DNA of 64,000 nucleotides. Source: Coptis chinensis. Its lineage: Eukaryota; Streptophyta; Magnoliopsida; Ranunculales; Ranunculaceae. The stretch spans positions 60,351,501-60,415,500 of the forward strand of contig CM027378.1 in NCBI GenBank assembly GCA_015680905.1, in the 5' to 3' direction. Numbering within the stretch: position 1 is the first letter of the stretch; the number at the start of each line of letters is the position of its first letter. The position numbers were made by a program, and so were the translations under genes. Of this stretch, positions 1 to 13,000 are shown in pieces. The notes below the pieces were generated by a model. The model was not told where the DNA came from. It made no database searches and saw only the letters and a program-made list of their open reading frames with translations.

Positions 1-1538
1 ATCGTGAGTCCCAGGGTGAACCCATAAAGTGAGTGGATCGGCGACCAGCATAGTACGAGGAGATATTCAGATGGAGAGGAAAACGCAGCTTCCTTAGTTC
101 CTCTTTCGAGCTTCTTTTTCTTTCTCTAGGTCTTTTATTCTCTAAGGTAAGGGCAGTGAAAGAAAGTCATCTGCTATACTTCCTGTAAGAAGTCTCCTGG
201 AATAAGTGACTAGCCCTGAATTCCTTTGGTCCTTAGACCGATCCGCCACTTGGTTCTAAAGACAATCTTCCATTATATAATAACATATGGATTCACCACT
301 GAATGTATTGCTTGACTGGAGTCATCCCTAAGGGCCCGAAGGCCCAAGAATGAGTGAAGGCTGCATTCGCTGAGCCTTTTCGAACTATGATGCTTTGAGA
401 CCAGACTCAACCAGGTCACCCAAAATGACATTTTTGCTGCGGCTTCATTGTATGTGGGGGACTTAGGTGAGGGTCTGTTATGCTCAGTTAAATACCCCCA
501 ACTTTTGATCTTCAGCTTTATGTTTTTAAGGCATGGACACGTACAGAATATCATGCTCTTTGTCTGCCAATGCATGCATGCATGCACACCTTCATCAATG
601 CTTAGTACTGGTTTTATTGTTGTTGGTTTTAATTGGATGTCTCCACCCTCGCGCTATCGAAGTTAGAGAGTACTATTATGGATTGGCTTAGAAAAATGCT
701 AAAACTTCCCAAGTCTTTCCTGTTTTCTGGTAATATATAGCTGGGGTGTGTTGCAAGGGGCTACTTGTGACGCCATTTTGTGCGCACAAGATTATTTGCA
801 CCTGCAGAACCTTAAACATAGGGGACATAGCAGGGATTTATTATACTTGGTTATTATACTGAATTTCTTTTTGTTTGGGTAGGGTCGAGGCATAGTAATG
901 ATGATCAGGGTATACGAACTACAACTTCTCTTCCACAGGTAAAATATTTCTTTTTGCAAGGGGTAACTTATGGCTTATTCAATGTTCATTTGTAATTAGA
1001 CAGTATCAAATGGTTGTTATGCATGTATTGTTGACGTAATTAGAGTTTAAGAATATATGCTTGTGCTGCAGTCTGCTTAAGGCAGTTGCACTGGACTGAC
1101 TTAGCGCTCGATTTTGTCATAGTTAGAGTTGGATTAATTTGAGCTTCAGTGACCTAGGCAGTAAATTTAGTGCTTTGTGTGTGCTATCTAATGAACCTTG
1201 TTTCATTGCATTTTGATATCTAAGTTGTAAGTTATGTTTCGAAGTGGATTGTTCCAACTAAATTTCCTACAGTTACGCTTAATAAAATGCGAAGTTTTAA
1301 ATAATGAATCACTATGTTGACTGATTTCGAACAATTTTCTATTTGTCTTGAAACAAATGCTCGAAAGTCAGGTGAGTAATAACCATACTAATAATTCATT
1401 GCCATGCATGTTTCCTACTTGTAAGCTTATTAGAATGTATACAACATTTTTTTTATAGTAACTACCTACTTTTGATTCTGTACTGATTACCTAAATTATT
1501 AGTTATTATATTTGTGGCTTCCTTTTTTTTGGGTAAGG
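1..1538. other. Left-edge sequence, probably partly CACTA interior; no intact gene
   Basis: No reading frame here is convincing. The first 430 bases or so are less AT-rich than what follows and have an organelle-like look, but I could not identify them. Near 880-940 a short exon-like block follows a run ending in GGGTAG and is followed by GTAAAA, resembling the start of the DUF8039-like block at 1540. Much of this stretch may therefore be intronic sequence of the transposon that ends at 2503. Confidence 0.3.
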
Positions 1539-1539
1539 T

Positions 1540-1824
1540 CAAGGCGGAGGGAGTCATGGGCGACAGTGCAAGTTGATGAATTGGACGACTCTGCATGATT
1601 TAGTTGCTGAAGGACATTGGGAGACTAACAATCCTTTTAAACCGGTACATGGTGTACCTCTTGGAGATAATGCCTCTAAAGTTTGGATAGATGAAGTTGT
1701 GAAGTCAAAACCATGTCTTTGGAGAGAAAATTCTGAATTGCAAACAATGGGAGATGCTAAAGGAACCGCAATTGCATGGCCCACACAACACGTCATATTT
1801 ACTGATGATCACCATGCGAAGTAG
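1540..1824 (+). pseudogene. Fragment of CACTA-transposon accessory protein (DUF8039-like)
   Basis: An open stretch encodes about 90 residues, including VWIDEV, LWRENSELQTMGDAKGTAIA and WPTQHVIF. The pattern 'serial/hydroxyl residues - GDAxGTxxAWP - hydrophobic' is what I know from the DUF8039 module found at the C-terminal side of many plant En/Spm (CACTA) proteins. The open frame ends in TAG at 1822. It lies 680 bases inside a CACTA-type terminus on the same side, which fits the last coding part of such an element. No complete transposase is visible, so I treat it as a gene fragment. Identification is by motif memory only. Confidence 0.5.
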
Positions 1825-2099
1825 GTCGGGATTAGGATGTTTATTTTGTCTAATTTTGTGAAACTTGAATCGCGTTTTAAGTCATTTTTGTCCTTGTACA
1901 GTACACAATGAAATTGTATATTTTGGGTATTACTTAATGAATGAAGTTATTATTGATTATCGTGTGTATGTATTTTATAGACATTGTTATACTGTAGATT
2001 TTGCAGGTTTAGTGGTTACAACAATTTAGTAGCACATATTAATAGTATTGTATGAAAATGTAATTGTGTACAGGCTTCTAAAAAAAACAGTAATTGTGA

Positions 2100-2470
2100 T
2101 TAGGAAAAGCTTTAAAATGGATGCGCACAATTTAAAATGCTATAGAACTGATAGCGCTAAAAAGAAAACGCTATTAATAAATAGATAGCGCTAAGAAAAA
2201 ATGCTATAAATATAATAGCGTTTGTCATAATAAACGCTATCGGTTGGTAATCGCGCTAAAGAAAACACGCTATCATTATAATAGCATTTGTCATAATAAA
2301 CGCTATTGATCTTTAATAGCGCTAATAGAAAACGCTATAAATATAATAGCGTTTGTGAAGAAACGCTATAAATTCAATAGCGTTTTTGCCTAAAATGCTA
2401 TCAATAAAAGCATAGCACCGTCATTAATAGCGTTTTGGAAAACGCTATGGACACCAACTATAGCGTTTTT
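2100..2470. repeat. Subterminal ATAGCGTTTT repeat cluster
   Basis: Repeated short units of AACGCTAT / ATAGCGTT occur in both orientations every 15 to 40 bases, with single-base variation. The cluster stops just before the CACTA terminus at 2503. Such clusters are the binding sites of the TnpA-type protein in the En/Spm family. Confidence 0.75.
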
Positions 2471-2503
2471 TGCATGCCATCTTAGGCCTTTTCTGCAGTA
2501 GTG

Positions 2504-2979
2504 TTGACTGAGTCAAACCATAAGAAAAAAACCCAAAAAACTCAAAAAAAAATAAAATAAAATAAAAATCGATGGTATATGGTATGTAGCATTCCAAATA
2601 ATGGGGGTATATAATATGTATCATCCTTACTTTGGCAGACCAAAACTTCCAATAAGAATAGTGAGAACCAAGTGATAATGGTGTTCAAATGGATGGTATA
2701 TGGTATGTAGCATTTCAAATAATGGATGGTATATAGTACGTATCATCCTTACTTTAGCAGACCAAAACTTCTAGTAAGAATGGTGAGAACCAAGTGATAA
2801 TGGTGCTCAAAAGGATGGTATATGGTATGTAGCATTTCAAATAATGAATGCTATATAGTATGTATCATCCTTAATTTGGCACGTGGAGGGGTATTTTGGT
2901 AACCTCCACTATTTAATTAGGTCGATTTTTTTATTTTTTTATTTTTTTTGGTTTTTTCTTATGGTTTGACTCGGTCAAC
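2504..2979. mobile_element. Foldback MITE with internal tandem repeats
   Basis: The left end (2503-2520) GTTGACTGAGTCAAACCA matches the complement of the right end (2962-2979) with one mismatch, and similarity continues through A-rich/T-rich tracts. The interior is three diverged copies of a 121-122 bp unit starting near 2571, 2692 and 2814, each opening with GATGGTATATGGTATGTAGC. It abuts the CACTA terminus at 2503 exactly, so one may have inserted beside or into the other. No coding capacity. Confidence 0.7.
2571..2880 (+). repeat. Tandem repeat, about 121-bp unit, 2.5 copies
   Basis: Units begin near 2571, 2692 and 2814. They share the blocks GGTATGTAGCATT, GTATCATCCTTA and GTGAGAACCAAGTGATAATG. 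The third copy is truncated. Confidence 0.8.
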
Positions 2980-4067
2980 TAACTATTGACTGACCAAAAT
3001 TGCAATGTGGGAGGTATCGCAAATGATCTTCAAATGTGGGGAGTATCGCAAAAGAGATCTTTAAATGTGGAGGGTATCACTAATTTCCCCTATTTTGTAT
3101 TATGGTACAAACTACAAACATGGTGGCCTCTTGTTGGACTTTTAATGAGTGACCCTCTTATAATACAATATATGCATGATTCCCTAGAGAACAACTTTAC
3201 AGGTCTATCAGCTGGGATGTGCAATATGGCTCTCCCTTAGCATTATTTAAACCAGATGATCGAGGAACTCCACACATCTAACAATTTAGGATGTGCGATA
3301 GATATGGCTTTGCTTGACAACAATCCTTCTGTTCCACAACTTACATCTCTACCAGCCCATAGAAATTATGATCCATTTTCAATTCAAGAAAATACGATAA
3401 TCTCAATATCTCATTAGTAGACAATTTCAAAGACAAGCAATTCTTTTACGGCTTTTGAGTAGCCCATTGATAATTGTTATATGAACATAAACGCGTATTA
3501 TGTCTTTTATATCTAGTCACTGTTTTAAAGAACTTCAAATTCTACTTATTGTCTCATTTCCTTACTCACTGGTACTATTTGTTTTATGCACGTTTTATAC
3601 AATTGATACTCACACAACAAAACATAAAATAAAATGGTCGTACTCAAGATAAATGGACGAGCCAACAGTCTCTAAAATGACGAAAGAAGAAATGCTTTTT
3701 TTTTATTAGCTTTCTCTCTGTCTTGTTGTACATAATATATCTTTCTACTTCATTCAAATTCTTTTGCTTTTCTCTTCCCAAATCTCTATATCCAAAAGAA
3801 TTGTCAAAAACAAACATATATCAATAATAATGGCCTAAGTTCACATGGACAATATTAACAAGACATGAGATCACAAAATTGTTAATAGTGTAGACTGTAG
3901 ACTATGATAGTGGCAAGGGTGGTTAAGGTTATTTTGAGACAATTCATAATCAAGCATTAAGTTATTTTTAAAATAATAATAATAATAAACTCGTCTTAAA
4001 CCAATATAAAAAGAAACAGAGAATGAAAAAAAACAAAAAAAAAAAAAAAACTTGGCCAGTGTTGAAA
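2980..4067 (+). promoter_or_regulatory. Upstream region of the PHYB-type gene
   Basis: The interval starts with a short direct repeat (CAAATGTGGGGAGTATCGCAAA and variants, 3000-3085). The rest, to the ATG at 4068, is AT-rich non-coding sequence with pyrimidine-rich tracts around 3700-3780 that suit a plant 5' leader. An A-rich tract at 4026-4050 lies just before the start codon. The transcription start cannot be fixed from sequence alone. Confidence 0.45.
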
Positions 4068-7000
4068 ATGGCTTCAGGAAGCAAAACAACATATTCACAT
4101 AACTCAGGTGGAAGTAATATAAGAGCCCAAACAACAAACAATAACAATAATAATAATCAAGCAGACTCTATGAACAAAGCAATAGCTCAATTCACAGTAG
4201 ATGCAAAACTACATGCTGTGTTTGAACAATCAGGAGAGTCAGGTAAGTCATTTGATTACTCACAGTCAGTTAGGACAACTACTCAATCTGTTCCTGAACA
4301 ACAAATTAATGCTTACTTGACTAAAATCCAACGGGGTGGACATATTCAGCCTTTTGGTTGTACTATTTCTGTCGACGAATCTTCTTTTAAGGTTATAGCT
4401 TATAGTGTAAATGCTACCGATATGCTTGATCTTACTCCACAATCTGTACCCACACTTGAGAAGCCTTTACTTCTTACTGTTGGGACTGATGTGAGGACTG
4501 TTTTTACTCAATCGAGTGTCGTTTTGCTTGAAAAGGCGTTTTCTGCCAGAGAAATTACACTTTTGAACCCGGTTTGGATTCATTCCAAGAATTCTGGGAA
4601 GCCCTTTTATGGAATTTTGCATAGGATTGATGTGGGGATTGTTATTGATTTGGAACCTGCAAGAACGGAAGACCCCGCTCTGTCGATTGCTGGGGCTGTG
4701 CAGTCGCAGAAGCTAGCTGTTCGTGCCATTTCCAGGTTGCAGTCACTTCCTGGTGGGGATATTAAGTTATTGTGCGATACTGTGGTTGAACATGTGAGGG
4801 AGCTTACTGGGTATGACAGGGTTATGGTTTATAAGTTCCATGAGGATGAACATGGGGAGGTTGTGGCAGAAAGTAAGCGTGCTGATTTAGAGCCGTATAT
4901 TGGACTGCATTATCCTGCTACTGATATACCTCAAGCTTCGAGGTTTTTGTTCAAGCAGAATCGAGTTCGAATGATAATCGATTGTCATGCTATACCCGTT
5001 CGGGTAGTTCAGGATGAAGAGCTTATGCAACCTCTATGCTTGGTTGGTTCGACGTTGCGAGCCCCACATGGGTGTCATGCTCACTATATGGCTAATATGG
5101 GATCAATTGCGTCATTAGCTCTTGCAGTGATCATCAATGGGAATGATGAAGATTGTAGCGGAGGGAGAAATTCAATGAAGTTGTGGGGGCTTGTTGTGTG
5201 TCACCATACATCTGCTAGGTGTATTCCGTTCCCCCTTCGTTATGCATGTGAATTCCTTATGCAGGCTTTTGGGCTTCAATTGAACATGGAATTGCAATTG
5301 TCCTCCCAGTTGTCAGAGAAACATGTTTTACGGACACAGACTCTTTTGTGTGACATGCTCCTCAGAGACTCCCCAACTGGGATTGTGACCCAGAGCCCAA
5401 GCATTATGGATCTTGTGAAGTGTGATGGGGCTGCACTCTACTACAAGGGAAAGTACTATCCAATTGGCATCACTCCAACGGAGGCTCAGTTGAAGGACAT
5501 TGTTGAATGGTTAGCTGCTTACCACGGGGATTCAACGGGTTTGAGTACAGACAGCTTGGCTGATGCTGGGTACCCTGCTGCAGCTTCACTAGGTGATGCC
5601 GTATGTGGAATGGCTGTGGCTTATATCACTGCAAGGGATTTCTTATTCTGGTTCCGCTCCAACACTGCGAAAGAGATCAAATGGGGAGGGGCGAAACATC
5701 ACCCAGAGGATAAGGATGATGGGCAAAGGATGCATCCACGTTCTTCATTCAAAGCATTCTTAGAAGTTGTCAAGAGTAGGAGCTTGCCGTGGGAGAATGC
5801 TGAAATGGATGCAATACACTCTTTGCAGCTTATACTACGAGATTCATTCAGGGATGCTGAAGGTAGCGATTCCAAGCCATTGATCACTCCCCCAGTGGGT
5901 GATTTACAAGTGCAAGGGGTTGATGAGCTCAGCTCGGTTGCAAGAGAGATGGTTCGACTGATAGAGACAGCTACTGCTCCCATTTTTGCTGTGGATTCTG
6001 ATGGGAGGATAAATGGCTGGAATGCAAAGGTTGCGGAACTTACTGGGCTCTCAGTTGAGGAAGCCATGGGGAAGTCACTAGTTCATGATATTGTTTTCAA
6101 AGAATCTGCTGAAGTTGTCAACAAGCTTTTAGGTCGTGCTTTGAGGGGTCAGTTCACTATTAGTCTTCTTTGTTCAGCTAGTTATCTTAATTTTCCAAAG
6201 GTAAATCATAGAAGAATAAAGAAGTAAATAAAACAAAAAAATTTATGATCCTTAGCATTTTAATTGTTTTGGATGCCTATATTGAAGACGCGGTAATTCT
6301 TTTTTCAGAAGGCTTACTAGTTACATTGCAAATGGCTTTACTGTATGTTTAGGTGTAACGCAAAGTAGTCTATATATGCTAAACTATGTTGCATATTCTT
6401 CTCATTCAAAACTAGTATCATATCACCTTATTGATATTGGTTTAATGTAAGTACCGTCCCTGATGCAAGGTGTGTTTATGGGATGATTGAATATGTTCCT
6501 GCATTGGTACTCTCTTAAGTTGTACCCAATGGTTACCACTTCACCATTTGTTATTCTACAATGTTGATATTCCTACTTAATATGCAGGTGAAGAAGATAA
6601 AAACGTTGAGATAAAGTTGAGGACATTCAGTCCACAAAAACCTGAGAAAGCCATTTTTGTGGTGGTCAATGCGTGCTCTAGCAAGGATTACACAAACAAC
6701 ATTGTTGGAGTGTGTTTCGTGGGTCAGGATGTCACTGGTCAGAAAGTGGTAATGGATAAGTTCATCCACATACAGGGTGATTACAAGGCTATTGTACATA
6801 ATCCAAACCCTTTGATCCCACCTATATTTGCTGCAGATGAGAATACTTGTTGCTCAGAGTGGAACACAGCCATGGAAAAGCTCACTGGATGGGATAGGGG
6901 GGAAATCATGGGGAAGATGTTGGTGGGGGAGATATTTGGTGGTTGCTGTCGGCTCAAGGGCCCTGACGCTATGACAAAGTTTATGATCGTCTTGCACAGT

Positions 7001-10000
7001 GCGATAGGAGGACAGGATACTGACAAGTATCCCTTTGCTTTTTTTAACCGGGATGGGAAATATGTTCAAGCTCTCTTGACGGCAAATAAAAGGGATAACT
7101 TAGAAGGCAAAATAATTGGGGTCTTCTGTTTCTTACAAATTGCTAGTCCTGAACTACAACAAGCTCTGGAAGTTCAGAGGCAGCAAGAACAGAAATTTTT
7201 TGCTAGGGTGAAAGAGTTGGCCTACATTAGTCAGGAGATAAAGAATCCTTTAAGTGGAATAAGGTTTGCAAACTCACTCTTGGAGGCTACAAATTTAACG
7301 GATGATCAGAAGCAGTTCCTTGAGACTAGTGCTGCTTGTGAGCGACAAATGATGATGATTATAAGGGATGTCGATCTGAAGCGCATTGAAGATGGGTGAG
7401 TTCTCTCATATCATTTTTTAACGCAGTTGCATGTTGTTAGATTCTGTGTTCTGTGACTGAATACTTGTTACTTGGCTTTGTTTAATTAACTTTCAATATG
7501 TTGAAGGAGTGTCATGAGAAAATGGTGTAATCTGTCTCTTTGTACTTTATTAAGGCCTCTACGCTGAAGAAATTGCTGCATGATCCCAAAAGTTAAATAA
7601 TTAGCTACTTATGTAGCTGTTTTGAACTCAGAGCCAAAGTTGTAGTATTGGGACCCGTTCATTCTATACTTAAATTACAAGTATGACAGAATCTTGTTCT
7701 TATAGCCTCGAGCTAGACTATACCATTTTGTCACTGTTAATGATTAGTGCAATTTCTGAATTGTCTATGAGGTCAATGCTGTCAAAGGCGACACCCTAGG
7801 CGCTTGTTTTGGTGAATCACCTTGCCTTTATGTCTTTTTCCTTAAAAATTTAGAGCCCACTTAAAGATGAGAAAAAAATCCATGAAACCTATCAAAGGAT
7901 TGCTTTTCCTCTGGTGTAAGAGGTGGAGGGATCCAAGGAGACACCTCACACCCTTTGGGTTTATTGCATTTTCTTGGGAAGCTATCATCAGAGAAGCTTA
8001 ATTCATTGTTGTCTTTTTGTTTTTTCTTGTTGTTGTTTGCTGTTTTTTTGCACTTTTAGTGTTTCCTTAGTAGGATATTTCATCCTACATTGTACATATT
8101 CTCTTACATTTCTAATATATAAATTGATCGTTTAGCTCTTAAAAGAAAAAGAAAAAGAAAATAATAATACAAAAATTGTAGCATGGTGCGTAGGTGGCAC
8201 CTGGACATTGCTTAGGCACCGCCTGACCTCGCAGAACACCTTTGAAATAGCTATGGGTTCAATTCGCCTTCCTTGAGATGGCTAAAAAACAATATTATAT
8301 GTCACTTCTCTTTGCAAAAGATCATTGGGTCTGGATTCTTAACTGGTTAGATTGGATAGATTTTGGTCACAAAATATTAACCAATGTTTCCAAGAGAGGC
8401 TCTATGAACTGCCTCTTTGTGGCAAGGATTGCGACCCTTTGCTCATATACTGGTCTTGGCTGTTGGGGTGCGGAAGAGGAAGCCAAGTTGACCCAACCGC
8501 TATTCCGTTTGATAGGAGTTTAAGTTTTTCCTGTACTATGCATATACCATATTGATATTTCATCATTTTCTGTGTTTGCAACTCTGCACAGGCTTGAAAC
8601 TTTCTCTCTTATATTTCACTAATCAATGCTTAAATTTATTATCCTCTTCCCTTGTGAAATATGAAAAAACTTTCATCACCGGGCTTCTGCTAGGCAAAAG
8701 GATTATATTTATCAGGTGCTTTTACTTCTGTTATGATAAAAGAATCTTGTCCAACTCTTCCTAAATATATATTTTTTTTATAGGTAAAATTTATTGATTA
8801 GGGTGTAAATGAGATACAACCGTACAGATTATTATAATGATCAAACCTGCATTTAGTGAATGAAATCCCAGCTAAAGGAGAACTAACTTTTTCTTTCTTT
8901 GTTTCCTTTCATTATTTTCTGGTGAAAGATCTCTAGAGCTTGAGAATGGCGAGTTTTTACTGGGGAGTGTTATAAATGCTGTTGTCAGCCAAGTAATGAT
9001 CCTGTTAAGAGAAAGAGGTTTACAGTTGATCCGAGATATTCCGGAGGAAATAAAAACACTGACTGTTTCTGGCGATCAAGTTAGGATCCAACAAGTGCTG
9101 GCTGATTACTTGTTGAATATGGTTAGATATGCACCATATCCAGATGGTTGGGTAGAGATTCAAGTTCGGCCTAGTCTTAAACAGAGTTTGGATGGAATTG
9201 AGCTTGTGCATCTTGAATTCAGGTCCGTTAGTCTCACCATAACTTTCATCTTTCATGCCCAACTTTTCAAGCTTGGTCTTCGTCTATTTGATTAGTTTCA
9301 ATTAGCTTTATGAGATTTCTATTACCGTTATCGCTCTTATGAAAGTGTAGTGAAATCTTTCTCACTGAGGTAAGTGGTATATGCTTGAGAAGGATGAAGA
9401 ATTTAACCATCTTCAGCCCAAATGCACCTCGGTGCCAACTTAATTTTATCCTATTTCTGTTTGTTTTTTTTTATCTTAGAATCGACCATTTATCGACTAG
9501 AACCTATATTTTCTGAAATAGAAAGTAAAAAGAATTTACCGAAAAATGCATGTATGCATTTATACTAACAATGACATGAAGTTCCAAAAGGAAAGATGAC
9601 CTGAACTTCAAAAGTCCGTAAAAATTGCAGAACAGAATTACCAGAAATAGATAAATGTACCAACCACATTTTACCTTATGTTGAGATGGTGGACTTCTCC
9701 CAGTTTAACTGAAGTTCTGGTGAACCGTTGAGCTTCTTGATTACAAACTAAATATTATAAACAATTGGTTTGATTAACGACATACTGCCTTCTTTCAAAA
9801 TTATCCTAGCTACAGTGCATACCGACCTACCGTACCTATACCCTATGGGCTAAGACCTACATAAGATGGCACTATGTTTTCCAGGAAAAGTCAAAGCTCT
9901 GTTATATTGCCCACCTTGTTCTCCTTGGCTTTGGAAACAAAGGACTTGGTCGTAAAATTGGCATTTGTGCTTGACCAGAACCAAAAATTGTTTCCTTGCA

Positions 10001-13000
10001 TAAATACACTGAACGAAATATTTTCTTAGAAGTGCTCAACTGTGTTAGAAATCATTTATTTATTTATCGAGAAACGTTAGAAATGTAACTTTACTTTAGC
10101 AACTTTGCTACTGCTATATGGTGTGCTATTATTTTTTTACTCAAATTAGCATTTGCCATTTCGTCATATGTAGTATACTATGTTACCTAGGGGCAAGGGC
10201 ACAAGTAAAATCTTATTTGGGAGAATCGCCTGATTAATCCTAACTAATGCCAGACCTACTGTGCATACTGGTCTCTCCTGGACCGACTAGAGACCGGTTT
10301 CCGGTTCAATTGCGCCGACTCCATAGTACAATTTGGAAATTCACCTTGCAACCATAGGTGGGAGCCAGATCATGAATCTCGGTGACATCTGTGACACCCA
10401 ACACACCTTTTAAAAGTTAAGTTCCAAACAAAGTATCATTGGGTGTGTTGCCGATTCCATGCCCTCGAATTTTCTTGGGCTTTAGCTTGGTTCCCTGCCT
10501 AGGTCGGTTACTAGGAATCTGTTTTTGAGAATCTAAGTTGGAAGGGTGGCAATGTCACTACTTGTTAAGAGGGGCGAGTGTGATTTCGATTAAGAGCTAT
10601 TTATATAGCCTTCTGGTCTACTTTATGTCTCTCTTTCTAATGCCTCATAGCGTGTCAAGATGGTAGTGAGGATGATTACAAATTTTTTTGTGGCACGATT
10701 CTGAGGTAAACCAATGGTATCACCTAGTTAATTGGAAGTGTGTGTTTGTCCGAGAGATGGAGGTTTTCGGTTGCGGAGGATCTGAGAGTTCAATTTGGCC
10801 TTAATGGGCAAATGGCTCTAGGGGTTTGGAGAGGAGCGTGATAGGTTCTGGAGACGAGTGGTCAAATTTAGGTTTGGTGAGACTAACCAAGGTTGGTATA
10901 GTTCAGGTTTGTAAGGGTGTGGGGTGTGGAAGAGTTTCTAGAGAGGTCTCAAGGGATTTCAGAGAGAGTCAGGTTTGGTCTAAGAGACGGGACTAGCATT
11001 AGATCTCGAGAGGATAAATGGGTAGCAGAGAGACCGTTTTTCTTGGATTTCCCAAATTTTTATGTGTCTCAATTTTAAAAAATTCCCCTATTTGCTATTT
11101 GCGAATTCATGCAGTAATCTTAGTTGGGACTTGGGCATTTATGTTGCAATAACTGATTGCGACACTGCGAGTTTTTCCGCCCTAATATTGAGGGTGGAGG
11201 TGATTTCAGCTGTAAGACCGGAAATAAATTTTCGGAATTTGGGCTATAGGCGAAAATGAGAAATTCTCAGCTAAATCCTTATATTTCTCCCTTGTTTCTC
11301 ATCTCCCTGTTAACCATCTAGGTATAATTTTTCTGATTTTCCTAGCTTTCATATTTAGTAAGCAAAAATACCTTGACATCCGTCTAGGAACCATTTTTCT
11401 GATTTTCTTAGCTTTCATATTTGGTAAGCAAAAATACCTTGCAATGTCTCCTTTTAAATGTGATGTACTACTCAGAATAAGATTTTGACCGTGGATAATA
11501 ATTGTTAACTTCTACCCTTTGTGTATGGCTGATGGCGAGTTTGTTAGTCACACTCTCATCCATTGTCCCTTCTCATGAGAGATATGGAGTCTTGGGTGTT
11601 AGGAAATAATTAATCCTAGATCTTTGACATGCTAATCTATTATTGATCAAAAAGAAACAAAAGAACAATACCTTCAAAGTAAGAAGCCGAAATTGGAAAT
11701 TGACAATAAAGAAAAACTTTCCAAAACTGAATCCAAAAAGTAAGTCTTCAGCCTTCTAGTAGTATTCACCACATAATACACCACAAAACACTTTTATTTT
11801 TCTCCTACTTTTAGTTGTACTTTTCCTGGAAAGACTAATAGTCCCTTTCACCAAAAAGTCATTCTCTTATATAGAAAACCTTTGAGAATACGTTTGTGTG
11901 TGTAGTGGAATCCACTTAGGATTCCAAGTCTTATCTCAAAGAGGTTAAGTCCTTGTCATACAACTAAAATACTTTTAATATATATCTCTTTAATATGAAA
12001 AGTGCCCATTAACAAATCCATATTCACAATAAGGCCCTGGAATTATCAAGAAAGTCCTTTCCTACCATTATTTAAATCCCTCCACCTCACTTGTATTTAC
12101 AATTAGACCATTGGGAATATGTTCTTCACTGTCACACCCATGTCTAATTGACCCAATGTGACATTCAACATCAATTGAGCATTAAAAAATTATTTCTTAT
12201 ACCGGCCGGGTTTGAGCTCAATTAGTTATGTTTCCAAATACATAACTTTGTAGAGTCGTGGATCCTTTATTAAAATTCGTGATTCAAGGCATCCTACATT
12301 CATTACCCAAAACGTTAAGTCTAGTCTATGAAGAGACATTACTTTTTAACGTCTCAAAGTAATAAATTTGAGACACAATGAATTTTCACAATTCCTCAAG
12401 TCTAGGGAATAATTGGTAGAGTGAGATTTGCACACTAACTTTAACAATGAGTTTTCAGTGTGTTCTCGCTTCAATGCCCTCAGTATCACTCATGTGACTA
12501 CACCAATATATAAACTTAGAGTCACACTCAAATAATTGAGATATCATCATCCTCATATAGCAATTATGTATATTACAGTCGTATAAGTGAAGTGTTCAAC
12601 TTCACTTTTAACTGTGAGCATTCTAGGTAAATAGATACAATCAAATCTCCCACATATGATTCTTCATATATTTGATTGTTCTAATTCTATTACTTATGAA
12701 ACTTATGGTTTCATATAAATTCATCCATATGCATAATAATAAGATCCGTGTATTTAATTAAACATCATCATATATCAACAATAAATGTTGATAGTCTTTA
12801 GAAAGACTAAATATCCCAACAATCTCCCACTAGCCTTCAAAGCCATTTAACAACTTTTCTAAGACCTATATTATTTATATAAAGGTCTGCATAAACATAT
12901 ACCAATATATAGTGTTTGGTCCTCATAGACTATATCATTCCTAATGAGTAGTGTATCATATACATATGAGACCAAAAACATAGCAATCTTACCTTCAATC

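Larger units (their letters stand above)
1540..2503. mobile_element. Terminal part of a CACTA (En/Spm) transposon, left end outside window
   Basis: The complement of 2487-2503 begins CACTACTGCAGAAAAGG, a typical CACTA terminus. Inward of it, from about 2100 to 2470, more than ten copies of the short motif ATAGCGTTTT and its complement AAAACGCTAT occur in both orientations. These are the subterminal repeats expected of this superfamily, where the accessory transposase protein binds. The opposite terminus is not in the window, so the left limit given here is only the innermost coding fragment. Confidence 0.7.

Noticed and set aside
6148..6227. Read-through of PHYB exon 1 to a stop at 6227
   Set aside because: The family protein continues with [15 protein letters not shown], which is found after a GT-AG intron at 6588.
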